DNA of 64,000 nucleotides from Pseudomonadota bacterium. GTDB lineage: Bacteria > Campylobacterota > Campylobacteria > Campylobacterales > Sulfurospirillaceae. The translations under genes were made by a program, and so were the position numbers. The notes under the pieces were generated by a model, which made no database searches, was not told where the DNA came from, and was given only the letters and a program-made list of their open reading frames with translations. Shown one piece after another: positions 9,272 through 19,046 of the stretch (its first letter is position 1; each line of letters opens with the position of its first letter). The stretch is taken from assembly GCA_017860615.1 (NCBI GenBank), contig JAGDMU010000004.1:62001-126000 (forward strand), written 5' to 3'.

Positions 9272-9979
9272 ATGCGCAAAAAAAATGAAGAAATTAAAAT
9301 TTTAGTAGTAGAAGATGAAACCATTTTAGCCTTGCAACTCAAAATGAACCTGCAAAAATTTGGCTATAGCATCAGCGGTGTTGAAGCAAGTGCCGATGAT
9401 GCCATACGCCATGTCGATACTCATCTGCCCGATATGGTGCTTCTTGATATCCATCTTAAAGGCGAAAAAAGTGGAACCGATGCGGGGCGTTACATCTGGC
9501 AGAACCACCATATTCCCATCGTCTATCTGACATCGTATTGCGATAACACCACCCTTAAAATGGCGATGGAATCAGAACCCTATGGCTATCTTTCAAAACC
9601 CTTTCGACCCAATGATCTTAAAGCAACACTCCAAGCAGCATGGTACAAACACTCCTACTTTCACCCTACTTTAGAGCTTGCACGTACCGCAAACCCAAAA
9701 ATTCAACTACCATGTGGCTATGTTTTTGACCGCGTGAGTGGAGTGCTTACGTGCCATGATGAGAGTGTGAAGCTGACAGGAAACGAGATTAAACTCTTTC
9801 AAATTTTAAGTGAGTCAGCTGGCAATACCGTGAGTTTTGAGCATATCAGTACGTATATTTATCGAGAAGAGTCTAACGACCTCTCAAAACTTCGCAATCT
9901 TGTTTATAGGCTTCGCCAAAAGATAGATGCGCATTTGTTGGAAAATATTTTTGAAGCTGGGTATCGTCTCAATGTTTAA
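9272..9979 (+). CDS. Response regulator (receiver plus winged helix)
   Basis: EIKILVVEDETILALQLKMNLQ, MVLLDIHLKG, C-terminal Trans_reg_C-like. Confidence 0.88.
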   Translation: MRKKNEEIKILVVEDETILALQLKMNLQKFGYSISGVEASADDAIRHVDTHLPDMVLLDIHLKGEKSGTDAGRYIWQNHHIPIVYLTSYCDNTTLKMAMESEPYGYLSKPFRPNDLKATLQAAWYKHSYFHPTLELARTANPKIQLPCGYVFDRVSGVLTCHDESVKLTGNEIKLFQILSESAGNTVSFEHISTYIYREESNDLSKLRNLVYRLRQKIDAHLLENIFEAGYRLNV

Positions 9980-11876
9980 CACGTTTCGCCCCCTCTCACT
10001 CTCCGCCAAGTTCGCCCTCTCTTTGTGTGCTATTGTGCTGTGTATCCTTGGGGTGATGATGGCTATTGTCATTCCCACATGGCAAGATGAACGCTTGCAG
10101 AGCGAAACCGACACCATTGATCGTCTCTTGTCTAACATGGAAAATCAAGTACTCCTTACCATTCACGTCAATTCCCTCTACAGTGCTTCGTATTGGGAAA
10201 AGATGAATTTGGAGATGCAAAACAGACTGCACGAACTTTTTGATGCTTACAGAGAAGCACCTCAGAAAGAGAAACAAACGATTATTTCACTTCTCGATAA
10301 ACACTTCTCAAATTTTGCATGTAATGCGTTGTTAACACAAAACAATCAGCTCATCTATGGTACAAAAGGACTTTTAGATAGCAAAATACCCTTTTTTTCA
10401 ACCTTTATCCCTCAGTATGATCAGTGGAATGTGCACGATAAAACCAAACGCATTAACATCTGCCCTGCAAGCGATAAAGAGTACCTCTACGTAAAAGCCC
10501 TGCCGCAAACTCCCTATAACATCGCCCTCTTCTGCCAGAGTAAAGAGTTTCTCAAAAGCCGCAGTGAATTTGAAGCGACCATCGGCTCTATGCTCAAACA
10601 GAGTTTTCAAACCATTAAAAGTGAAAGCACGGGGTTTGCGTATATGATGTGGATCGATGGGAGCGAGCGTCAATGTGACCACAATGCTACCTTTCGCAAA
10701 AGCCACGATGAACGTGCCAAAATGTTCAATACCGCCTGCTGTGTCAGTGAATCTTCCCCCACCGACCAACCCCTTACGGGAAACCTCAAAACATCTGATT
10801 ACATTCACGCTGCCAAAGAAGGAAAGCCCATTCACCATCTCTTAACCAAAGTGGATGACCCTAGTGGCAAGCGCTACCCAGCATTGACATGGGTGCGCTA
10901 TTTTAAGGGAAGTAGAGAGTACCCCTTTATCTTTGCGGCAAGCCTCTATGAAGAGGAGATTTACCGCGATCTTGATCCTATCATTATGAAGTTTTTACCT
11001 GCCATTCTTATCGCCATTTTTTCGGCATTTGGATTGGGATGGCTTCTTTTTAGGGGATTTACCTCTAAGATAGACCGTCTTTTAAGCGTTGTTAAAACCA
11101 TCAAAAATGGAAATTTGAAAGAGCGAAGCCACCTCGCGGGGGAGGATGACATCAGCCTGCTTGCACACACGTTTGACACCATGTTAGACTCGCTGCAAGA
11201 GAACATTCAAACCCTCGATACCAAAGTTGCGAAGCGCACCCTAGAGTTGGAACAACTGCTCAGTGAAAAAGAGGTGCTTTTAAAAGAGATTCACCACCGT
11301 GTCAAAAACAACCTTTCCATCATCATCGCACTCATGCAGCTCAAAGAGCATCAAGCCAAAAGTGAAGAGTCTCAAGCGCTGTTACTCGAACTTCAAGAGC
11401 GCATCTATGCGATTGAACTCCTGCACCGTCAGCTCTATCAGTCCACAAGCCTTACCCACATCGATTTTGATGTGTATGTCAAAGGCCTTGTTGACAATAT
11501 GCGCCACACATACGCAACCGATGATGCCAATATTTCGCTCAATGTGACGATAGAGCCTGTGACACTGAGCATTGAACAAGCCCTCTCTTGCGGTCTTTTG
11601 ATGAATGAGTGCGTGACCAATGCCATCAAACATGCTTTTGATGCACATGGAGGAGCTATTCACATCCTCTTTAGCTGTAAACAAGAAGCGTGCATTTTAG
11701 AAATCCACGACACAGGTAAAGGCCTAGGCGAAACATTTTTGCTCAAAACGTATACCACACTGGGAATGCAGCTCATAGAAGGCATCGTTACCAACCAGTT
11801 GCAAGGTGAAATCGCTTATGAAAACAAAGAAGGGGCGCACTTTTACTTTCGGTTTTGCAGAGAAGTTACAGCGTAA
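9972..11876 (+). CDS. Sensor histidine kinase, HisKA_2 type
   Basis: HAMP region and LLKEIHHRVKNNLSIIIALMQLK; start at MFNTFRPL overlaps regulator end. Confidence 0.88.
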   Translation: MFNTFRPLSLSAKFALSLCAIVLCILGVMMAIVIPTWQDERLQSETDTIDRLLSNMENQVLLTIHVNSLYSASYWEKMNLEMQNRLHELFDAYREAPQKEKQTIISLLDKHFSNFACNALLTQNNQLIYGTKGLLDSKIPFFSTFIPQYDQWNVHDKTKRINICPASDKEYLYVKALPQTPYNIALFCQSKEFLKSRSEFEATIGSMLKQSFQTIKSESTGFAYMMWIDGSERQCDHNATFRKSHDERAKMFNTACCVSESSPTDQPLTGNLKTSDYIHAAKEGKPIHHLLTKVDDPSGKRYPALTWVRYFKGSREYPFIFAASLYEEEIYRDLDPIIMKFLPAILIAIFSAFGLGWLLFRGFTSKIDRLLSVVKTIKNGNLKERSHLAGEDDISLLAHTFDTMLDSLQENIQTLDTKVAKRTLELEQLLSEKEVLLKEIHHRVKNNLSIIIALMQLKEHQAKSEESQALLLELQERIYAIELLHRQLYQSTSLTHIDFDVYVKGLVDNMRHTYATDDANISLNVTIEPVTLSIEQALSCGLLMNECVTNAIKHAFDAHGGAIHILFSCKQEACILEIHDTGKGLGETFLLKTYTTLGMQLIEGIVTNQLQGEIAYENKEGAHFYFRFCREVTA

Positions 11877-12285
11877 ACATCACTTGGGAGAGAATGACGA
11901 TGGCAACCATCAATGCAAACATAGTGTGATGGTATATCGTTTTTATTTTTTGCTTTTTCGCTCCCATAAAACGATGCATAATGAGAGGTGCGCCAAAGAA
12001 CATCGCGATAACAACAAGCCCTAATGTCATTTTGATATGTAAAAACACGTTGCTTGGCTCAAAGTATGTGTGTGCTAAAAAAAGACCACTAAGCAGTAAA
12101 AGCGTATTGTTCACTTTACCAATCAAACGTGTGCGAGGAGAGAGTGCACTCTCCATCGCCTCAAACTGAGCGCTATCAAGCGCAAAACGTGCACGAGGTA
12201 AGATAAGGGTGCGAAAATAGACACACCCGATAAACAGTATGGCAGAGGCGATGTGTATTAGTTTTGCCACAATCAGAAACGTCAT
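11866..12285 (-). CDS. CopD-like four-TM membrane protein
   Basis: MTFLIVAKLIHIASAILFIGCVYFRTLILPRAR; start chosen at MTFLIV. Confidence 0.6.
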   Translation of the reverse strand: MTFLIVAKLIHIASAILFIGCVYFRTLILPRARFALDSAQFEAMESALSPRTRLIGKVNNTLLLLSGLFLAHTYFEPSNVFLHIKMTLGLVVIAMFFGAPLIMHRFMGAKKQKIKTIYHHTMFALMVAIVILSQVMFTL

Positions 12286-12352
12286 GGTACTTCCTTGAAG
12301 ACTATTTGATGGAGTATAGTCTATTTTGCTCTTTTTTAAAGCTGTTTTTTGC

Positions 12353-13525
12353 CTATTTTTTCGCCAAAGAAAGCTTATGTTTTCGCTTCCACCATAAGTA
12401 AAATCCACTCAGCACAAAAAGTGTTGTCACCACTCCTAAGATGGAGAGGATGATGCGATGTGGCAATCCCCAGATACTTCCTTTATGAAGCCCTTCCAGC
12501 CACTGCTTCAGTGTATCGCCACTGGCTTTTTTAGTAGGGATAAAAGAGGCTTTGTATGCTGCTGAATTGCCATCAAAATAGACTGTTGTTCCACCATGAT
12601 CGATCTGGATATCGCGTGAACTTCGCACACTATACGAATAAACACCCCTAAGGGCATCATACATGATGGAAGATTCTTCGTAAATTTCAAACCCCTCTTT
12701 GATGGAGAGCTCTTGCATCAAACTTCGCCCAATATCACGGGCTTCTAGCCAGCCAAGCGTTGGTTTTAAACGAGGTCGTTTAAGCTCTTTGATTTTGTCG
12801 CTTTCGGTTTGAAAGTGCATCACGGAGCCAAGTAAGCGCTCGTGTAAATCATGCAAATTCAAGGCAAATGAAGACCACGCGATCAGAAGGAGAAGTGGTA
12901 AAAACCACAGCCCTGCGGTTTTATGCAACAGATAGTTTTTTGATCTCAAATCGCCTTTAAAACGCCATTTCCAGCTCTTTCTCCATTGACTCACAAAAGA
13001 GCTATTCCACTTAGGAAAGGTCATCCAAACCCCACATACGAGAACTACCAGCCACAACAATGCGGCTAATCCCATTACCAAAACACCGATACTACCTAAT
13101 GAGAGCGAATAGTGCAATTTGTAGATAAATGGAAGCAGATTTTTCCACCCTTGCATGATATCTCCCCATGAACGCATCCCTTTGATGTCGCTACTGTAAG
13201 GATCCACATAAACTTCATTGTTTGCAATGGGTTTTGCCATACTCAGCGGTGCTAAAAAATAGTGCCAACTGCTTTCATGGCTTAAAGAAAGGCTCATCCA
13301 AACGACTTTTCCACCTGCCACACTCTGCTCAACTTTGGCTATGTGAGAAAGAGGGTCACTCGCACCTTGTCCTTGGTTTGGAGAGCTGATTTGCCATGGG
13401 TTCATCTTGGCATCTAAGCTATGGTAAAACGCTATCACCGAACCGCTAAGCGCTGCGATAAGGATAAAAACCCCTATCGCAACGCCTAAAATACTATGCC
13501 ATTTGAAACTAAAGCGTTCTTTCAT
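12353..13525 (-). CDS. PepSY-associated TM protein
   Basis: FSFKWHSILGVAIGVFILIAALSGSVIAFYHSLD; downstream of receptor. Confidence 0.82.
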   Translation of the reverse strand: MKERFSFKWHSILGVAIGVFILIAALSGSVIAFYHSLDAKMNPWQISSPNQGQGASDPLSHIAKVEQSVAGGKVVWMSLSLSHESSWHYFLAPLSMAKPIANNEVYVDPYSSDIKGMRSWGDIMQGWKNLLPFIYKLHYSLSLGSIGVLVMGLAALLWLVVLVCGVWMTFPKWNSSFVSQWRKSWKWRFKGDLRSKNYLLHKTAGLWFLPLLLLIAWSSFALNLHDLHERLLGSVMHFQTESDKIKELKRPRLKPTLGWLEARDIGRSLMQELSIKEGFEIYEESSIMYDALRGVYSYSVRSSRDIQIDHGGTTVYFDGNSAAYKASFIPTKKASGDTLKQWLEGLHKGSIWGLPHRIILSILGVVTTLFVLSGFYLWWKRKHKLSLAKK

Positions 13526-13537
13526 TTCCTAAACTTC

Positions 13538-15883
13538 TTAAAACGAGTATTTCACACTAAACATCGCGTTCAGTGGTGCACCATAAACCATGCCATCAGA
13601 GCCTATGCCTTCATAGTACTTTTTATCAAAAATGTTATTGACATTAAACTGGAGTTTGGTGTGTTTATCCATCGCATACGAGATCATAGCATTGGTGAGC
13701 ACATACGCATCTTGTGTGATTTCAGTCGCACCACTTCCTGTATAAATTTTGCTTCGATAATTAAACCCTAATCCAAAACCAAATTTTTCAAGGGTGTACT
13801 TGGTAAAGAGGTTTGCCATGGTTCGTGAAGATTTGGTTTCGACTTTGTTGCCATTGGCATCTTCCGCTTCAAAATTGGCAATGCCAAAGCCCACGTTCCA
13901 GTTATCGGTAATTTCACCGTTGATATCAAGTTCAAACCCTTTGCTCACAACACCTGCAACGGCTCTGTACGCTGAATCCGTAGAACCTGGGACAAAGACG
14001 CCAGCGATTTCTTCTGCAACATTTTCTTGTTCAATTCTAAAGACAGAAAGTGAGGCATTGAGATGTTTGTCAAAATACTCTCCCTTAATACCTGTTTCAT
14101 AATTGTCCCCTGTAATAGGATCTAAAAAACTCCCACTGGCATCTTGTTTATCTTGCGGTTTAAAGATGCTGGTATAGCTCACATACACCGAATGGTTGTC
14201 ATTGAGGTTGTAGACCAATCCCGCGTACGGTGTAAGTTCATTTTTGAACGAGCGATTTCCTGTGCCTGTGTCGCTGGTGTATTTCCAATCCGATACCCTA
14301 AGCCCAGAAATAAGTTTGAGCGAATCACTTAAAGAGAATTTACCTGCCACGTACGTTCCAGTTTGTGTGGTTTCATGCGGTGTAGTCGCACTGCTTAATG
14401 CAAGGTTTGGATTGGCGATGTTGATGTTATTGAAATTAATCACAGGAGTTGCAAGGCTAGAGATGGGAAAGTCCATACCCCAATTGTCATACTTCATGTC
14501 ACTTGTGTTCCGCATCACACCAAACACCATTTCATGCTCTAAACCTCCCAATTTAAACGGTGCAGAAATATAAAGATCGATATTTTGCTCATTGGTCAGC
14601 GCATCATTGGCATAACGATACACATACCCTTCACCGACCCCACTCGCCGCATCAACCGTTCCTCCAAAATAGAGCAAGGATGTTTCACTGTAAAGTTTAC
14701 GGTACGAATAGGCAAGATTTAAAGAGACATCGTTATAGACATACTGCTTGAAATCTAAATAAGCCGCTTTCGTTTCACTGTTCCAATACGTCCAGTCTTC
14801 GCTCACCGTTTGCGATCTGCTAAAGTTAGTGCGTGTTCCATCGCTGTAAAACGCAGGCAAACCACCCCACCTAATGCCACTACGATCCAGTTTTTGATAC
14901 TCAGCCGCCAAAGAGAGGTAGGTGGTTTCGGTGATGTCCATATCGACAACACCGTAAAAAACATCGTTTGTTTTCTCATAACCGTTCATATAGGAGTTTT
15001 TATCTTCATGTTTCGCGACCATTCTGCCACGAACCGTTCCCTCTTCATTGAGTGGTGATGAGACATCCATGGAAGAGCTGTACGCATCCCAAGAACCAGC
15101 AGCTACTTCAACATTGCCTTTGACCTCTTTGGAGGTTGCGTGTTTTCGCACAAAATTAAGCCCCACTGCAGGGTTTCCAGCCCCCGTCATCAAACCATTC
15201 GCACCCTTAACCACTTCCACACGATCGTAAATCGAGAGGTCAATGTCATTCGCAGCACTGTCTGAGATAGCATAAGTCGGCATACCATCCAAGAGGTAAT
15301 AATCCACATCAAAACCGCGTGCTGTAGGGTAAATTCTCTCATCCCAACGGTTTAACGAAACACCTGTGACGTTATTGAGCATCTCTTGATACGACGTTAC
15401 ACCTAAATCTTCAAGCTTTTGGCTCGTAAGGACGGTGACAGACTGGGGTGTTTCTCTACTGGAAAGATTGAGTTTTGTAGCCGTACTCATACTCTTACTG
15501 GTGTATGAGCCTGTACCTTCGGTTCTGCCAGATTGCTCTTCGGCTTGAATCGTAATGACACCCAGTGCCACTTCAGACTCACTCTGTGGTTTGATAACTA
15601 TCATATCGCCCTCGATGGAAGCCTCTAAACCAGTTCCTTTGAGCAATTTTGCAAGGGCTTCTTTTAAGCTCATAGCTCCTTTAAGGGCAGGTGCTTTTCT
15701 ACCTTCCAACAGTTTTGAGTCAGCAACCAGTTGTAATTTAGACTGTTTGGCAAATTCGCCAAGGGCTGAGCTGAGATTTTGGGAAGCAATGTTGAGTTGC
15801 AAAGGTTGTGTACTCTCCGCCAAGAGAGGGGATGTGAATGCTAAAGCTGACGCTAATGCAATGGAAAGGTGACGAAATTTCAT
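13538..15883 (-). CDS. TonB-dependent siderophore receptor with STN signalling domain (FpvA/FecA-like)
   Basis: N-terminal LQLNIASQNLSSALGEFAKQSKLQLVAD (STN), plug ETPQSVTVLTSQ, C-terminal FSVKYSF. Confidence 0.93.
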   Translation of the reverse strand: MKFRHLSIALASALAFTSPLLAESTQPLQLNIASQNLSSALGEFAKQSKLQLVADSKLLEGRKAPALKGAMSLKEALAKLLKGTGLEASIEGDMIVIKPQSESEVALGVITIQAEEQSGRTEGTGSYTSKSMSTATKLNLSSRETPQSVTVLTSQKLEDLGVTSYQEMLNNVTGVSLNRWDERIYPTARGFDVDYYLLDGMPTYAISDSAANDIDLSIYDRVEVVKGANGLMTGAGNPAVGLNFVRKHATSKEVKGNVEVAAGSWDAYSSSMDVSSPLNEEGTVRGRMVAKHEDKNSYMNGYEKTNDVFYGVVDMDITETTYLSLAAEYQKLDRSGIRWGGLPAFYSDGTRTNFSRSQTVSEDWTYWNSETKAAYLDFKQYVYNDVSLNLAYSYRKLYSETSLLYFGGTVDAASGVGEGYVYRYANDALTNEQNIDLYISAPFKLGGLEHEMVFGVMRNTSDMKYDNWGMDFPISSLATPVINFNNINIANPNLALSSATTPHETTQTGTYVAGKFSLSDSLKLISGLRVSDWKYTSDTGTGNRSFKNELTPYAGLVYNLNDNHSVYVSYTSIFKPQDKQDASGSFLDPITGDNYETGIKGEYFDKHLNASLSVFRIEQENVAEEIAGVFVPGSTDSAYRAVAGVVSKGFELDINGEITDNWNVGFGIANFEAEDANGNKVETKSSRTMANLFTKYTLEKFGFGLGFNYRSKIYTGSGATEITQDAYVLTNAMISYAMDKHTKLQFNVNNIFDKKYYEGIGSDGMVYGAPLNAMFSVKYSF

Positions 15884-15900
15884 AAGGGGTCTTTCTCCTA

Positions 15901-15923
15901 ATTTGATAATTGTTTTCATATAA
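15901..15923. promoter_or_regulatory. Weak Fur-box-like sequence upstream of STN receptor
   Basis: TTTGATAATTGTTTTCATATAAG. Confidence 0.3.
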
Positions 15924-15984
15924 GAGAAGACGTAAAAAAAACTATAAACCTGACATCGGTTATCAAAAAAAGAGATTTTTTCGA

Positions 15985-16923
15985 TTATTTTCGCTCAATG
16001 ACAACCGCATGAGTCTCTTGAGTCACTTTTACAGGCAACGCTTTGGGCAAAAGTTCTAAAAAACTTCCGAAACGTTCAATTTCAAAACTACCCGAAAGAG
16101 GCATGGAAGCAAGCTCTGCTGAGGCAATCAGCGCTGGCTTGGCACCATAACGCTCAAACTCAAACAACGCATCTTCTAAGGATGTTTTATCGAACACCAA
16201 CCGACCACCACGCCAAGGAGCAACGGAGTCATTTTGCATCTTTGTAGAAGAGAGCACAAAACCTCTCTCATCTAAGGTGATCTGATCTTTTGCACGCAAA
16301 GAAGCAAGTTTGATGAGATCCCCATCAAAAGGGCGTTTGTAAGAAACATCCACACTGCCCTCTTCAACGCTGATGCGCACGTCATCTTCCACATGACGCA
16401 CTTCAAAAATGGTTCCTGTGACACGCACTTGAACATTTTTAGCATCCACAAAAAAAGGACGTGCAGCATCTTTACTGACATACAATGCAATTTGCCCTTG
16501 ATGCAGTTTGATGAGACGTTTATGTACGTAGTACTCAATGGTAGCATTGCTATCGGTGTCTAAAAAGAGCTTTGTACCATCGCTAAGTGTATATTCGCGC
16601 ATAGCGCCAATGGGTGTCGTAACATTTTGTGCTAATTCAAGACGTGTTGAAAAGGTATTCCATTGGAAAATACCCACTGCTATGCACACCAGTGCGGCAA
16701 CACAGGCATAGCCCCACCAAGGCTTTTTAGCTGCCTTATTACAGGTTTTTGGAGCAAGCCCATCGAGTTCTGTCCATAACACTTCAAAGGCTTGGTATGC
16801 TTTTTGATGGGCTGGATTCACGCGCAACCATCTCTCAAACGCATTTTTTTCAGACACACTCATGCCTTCTTGCGCTTTAACAAACCACGAAGCCGCCATT
16901 TCATCGATCCACGCTTGGCTCAT
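15985..16923 (-). CDS. FecR-family anti-sigma factor
   Basis: FERWLRVNPAHQKAYQAFEVLW, IEYYVHKRLIKLHQGQIALYV; ATGA overlap with the sigma-factor gene. Confidence 0.9.
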   Translation of the reverse strand: MSQAWIDEMAASWFVKAQEGMSVSEKNAFERWLRVNPAHQKAYQAFEVLWTELDGLAPKTCNKAAKKPWWGYACVAALVCIAVGIFQWNTFSTRLELAQNVTTPIGAMREYTLSDGTKLFLDTDSNATIEYYVHKRLIKLHQGQIALYVSKDAARPFFVDAKNVQVRVTGTIFEVRHVEDDVRISVEEGSVDVSYKRPFDGDLIKLASLRAKDQITLDERGFVLSSTKMQNDSVAPWRGGRLVFDKTSLEDALFEFERYGAKPALIASAELASMPLSGSFEIERFGSFLELLPKALPVKVTQETHAVVIERK

Positions 16924-17411
16924 AACTCCTCCTTTTGCATGGCATCCACGCTCTGTTTGCATGCCAAAAGCGCTCTAATGATGTGCTTTTCAACCGCATT
17001 TTTACTAATGCCCATCATTTCGGCAATCTCTTTGTGTGAATACCCATCAAATTTATGGAGTTTAAATGCCTCTTGAGCGCGAGGAGGTAAAGCGTTAATG
17101 GTTTGATGCAAGGTTTTCATGCGGTTAGAAGAGAGCAGATGCTCTAAAGGCTCTTCGTGTTCATGACTCACGTGTTCTGCTTCATGCAGTGCGACAGAGG
17201 TAAAATGTTTGTTTTTACGCCACTCATCAATAATGATACGCTTAGCCGTCTGGTACAAGAAAGCACGCGGCTCTAACACTGCGTCTGCTCTCTCGCCCAT
17301 AGCGCTAATGCGAAGATAGGTCTCTTGCACCACATCTTTAGCAGCTTCCGTGTCACCCAGAGTTTTGCTAAAGTAGCCTACCAACTCTTTGTAGTAGCGT
17401 TCAAACATCAC
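16920..17411 (-). CDS. FecI-type ECF sigma factor
   Basis: YYKELVGYFSKTLGDTEAAKDVVQETYLRI, LPPRAQEAFKLHKFDGYSHKEIAEMMGISKNAVEKHIIRAL. Confidence 0.93.
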   Translation of the reverse strand: MMFERYYKELVGYFSKTLGDTEAAKDVVQETYLRISAMGERADAVLEPRAFLYQTAKRIIIDEWRKNKHFTSVALHEAEHVSHEHEEPLEHLLSSNRMKTLHQTINALPPRAQEAFKLHKFDGYSHKEIAEMMGISKNAVEKHIIRALLACKQSVDAMQKEEL

Positions 17412-17413
17412 AA

Positions 17414-18103
17414 TTATCTAAGTTTAAAAGCAATAGGCAAAATAACCGTACTCAAACTTTTAGGTTTCGGCAACTGGTCACCTTTGAGCTTTAACGCTGC
17501 CTCTAATGCTGCATCATCGAGCATCCCTCGTCCTGAACTTTCATGAATGGTTGCACTCACTAACCTTCCATTGGTATCAATCACCAAGGCTACCTGAACC
17601 ACACCATTCCAGCCCATACGGCGTGCCGTGCTTGGGTATATCAAACGTGAGAGGACTTTATCGCGGATAATCTCAAAGTCGGTTCGCTCATACGGCTCAG
17701 CACTGGTCGAAGTTGGTGTTACAGGTGCTGCTTCTTGTACCACGCTAGGCTGTGCTGCTTGCACAGGTATGGGAGGTGTGAGTACCTCTTCATGAACCTT
17801 CTCAGGATTTACCACCTCTTTTTTGACGATGGGTTTTGGAAGCGGTTTTACTTTTTCAATGGGCTTTACAGGTTCAACCTTTTTCACCTCTTGCACAGGT
17901 GCAGGAGGAGTTGGTTCAATAGGCTTTGGTGCGACACGTTCGATGTTTGAAATTTCTAATACAACGGTTTTGCTTTGTATGATTTCAAATGGCTTTTGGT
18001 GTAAAAAGAGAAGGTAAAAGCCAATGACACTGACATGTAAAAGGATCGAAAAAATTAATGAGCGACCTTCGTAGGTTTTTACCTTGCTGTACTTGTTACT
18101 CAT
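17414..18103 (-). CDS. tonB: TonB energy-transducing protein
   Basis: N-terminal TM, Pro/Lys-rich linker, IYPSTARRMGWNGVVQVALVIDTNGRL. Confidence 0.92.
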   Translation of the reverse strand: MSNKYSKVKTYEGRSLIFSILLHVSVIGFYLLFLHQKPFEIIQSKTVVLEISNIERVAPKPIEPTPPAPVQEVKKVEPVKPIEKVKPLPKPIVKKEVVNPEKVHEEVLTPPIPVQAAQPSVVQEAAPVTPTSTSAEPYERTDFEIIRDKVLSRLIYPSTARRMGWNGVVQVALVIDTNGRLVSATIHESSGRGMLDDAALEAALKLKGDQLPKPKSLSTVILPIAFKLR

Positions 18104-18479
18104 TTTTATTGACTACCATGCCAATTTTTTCAATTTCTTTTTGTTTCAAAAGATCAATCACATAGATAAAATCTTCGTAAGCCGCCATTTTATCGGCACT
18201 GATAGCAACAGAGTCTTCTTTGGTAAGGCTTTCAAACTTCGCCCCTAAAACATCCCTGCTCGTAAACTCACCGTTGATAAAAAACTGATGATCCGCAGTG
18301 ATGCCAATCTCGTAAAATTTAGGCTCCACTTTGGTGAAGTTGCTCGCTTGCGGAAGGCTAATCTCTATTTTTCCAAGGGCGATGAATGAAGAGACGGTCA
18401 AAACAATGGTGAGAAGTACTAACATAATGTCGATGAGTGGGACGACATTGATCCCCTCAACTCTTTTTAATGCTCTCAT
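18096..18479 (-). CDS. exbD: ExbD biopolymer transport protein
   Basis: INVVPLIDIMLVLLTIVLTVSSFIALGKIEISLPQA. Confidence 0.92.
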   Translation of the reverse strand: MRALKRVEGINVVPLIDIMLVLLTIVLTVSSFIALGKIEISLPQASNFTKVEPKFYEIGITADHQFFINGEFTSRDVLGAKFESLTKEDSVAISADKMAAYEDFIYVIDLLKQKEIEKIGMVVNKNE

Positions 18480-18891
18480 CTTCCCACTCGCTCACTGCCA
18501 CATCGACTTTACGTAAAAATGCGCCGTAGATCATCGTCGAAGGAATCGCTACGATAAGTCCTGCCGCCGTTACTTTAAGCGCTAAGGCAAGCCCCACAAT
18601 CACTTTAGATGTATCGAGTGCTCCGCCACTCATACCGATCTCATAAAAGACCACCATGATGCCACCAACAGTTCCCAAAAGCCCTACATAAGGGGCATTT
18701 GAGCCGATCAACGAGATGATCGTCAAGTTCTTTGAAACATCGCGTTCAAGCCTGTTTTTACTCTCATACTGTTTGACCTGCAATGCCCTAAAGAAGGCAA
18801 AGCGTTCTATCGCATACCCCACAACCAAAATGCTCATCAAGAGCAAAATCCCTAATGCACCGTAATCTACGGCAAGTTTGATATTTTCCAT
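18457..18891 (-). CDS. exbB: ExbB/TolQ-family proton channel
   Basis: IGSNAPYVGLLGTVGGIMVVFYEIG...LALALKVTAAGLIVAIPSTMIY. Confidence 0.92.
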   Translation of the reverse strand: MENIKLAVDYGALGILLLMSILVVGYAIERFAFFRALQVKQYESKNRLERDVSKNLTIISLIGSNAPYVGLLGTVGGIMVVFYEIGMSGGALDTSKVIVGLALALKVTAAGLIVAIPSTMIYGAFLRKVDVAVSEWEDESIKKS

Positions 18892-18947
18892 TTTTCCTCT
18901 ACTTCTTAACAGACGTGTACTCGCTTTGCAACGTTGCACACAGTCAG

Positions 18948-18972
18948 TTATATAATAACCATTCTCAGAATG
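18948..18972. promoter_or_regulatory. Fur-box-like sequence upstream of exbB
   Basis: ATATAATAACCATTCTCAGAATG. Confidence 0.35.
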
Positions 18973-19046
18973 TTAGACTTTTTGAGCTTAATTTCCTATG
19001 AAATTAATAACTCTTATCAAATTATAGTGTTTTATTTTTCGTCATT

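Noticed and set aside
10398-10838. 146-aa minus-strand ORF
   Set aside because: Antisense to HisKA_2 kinase
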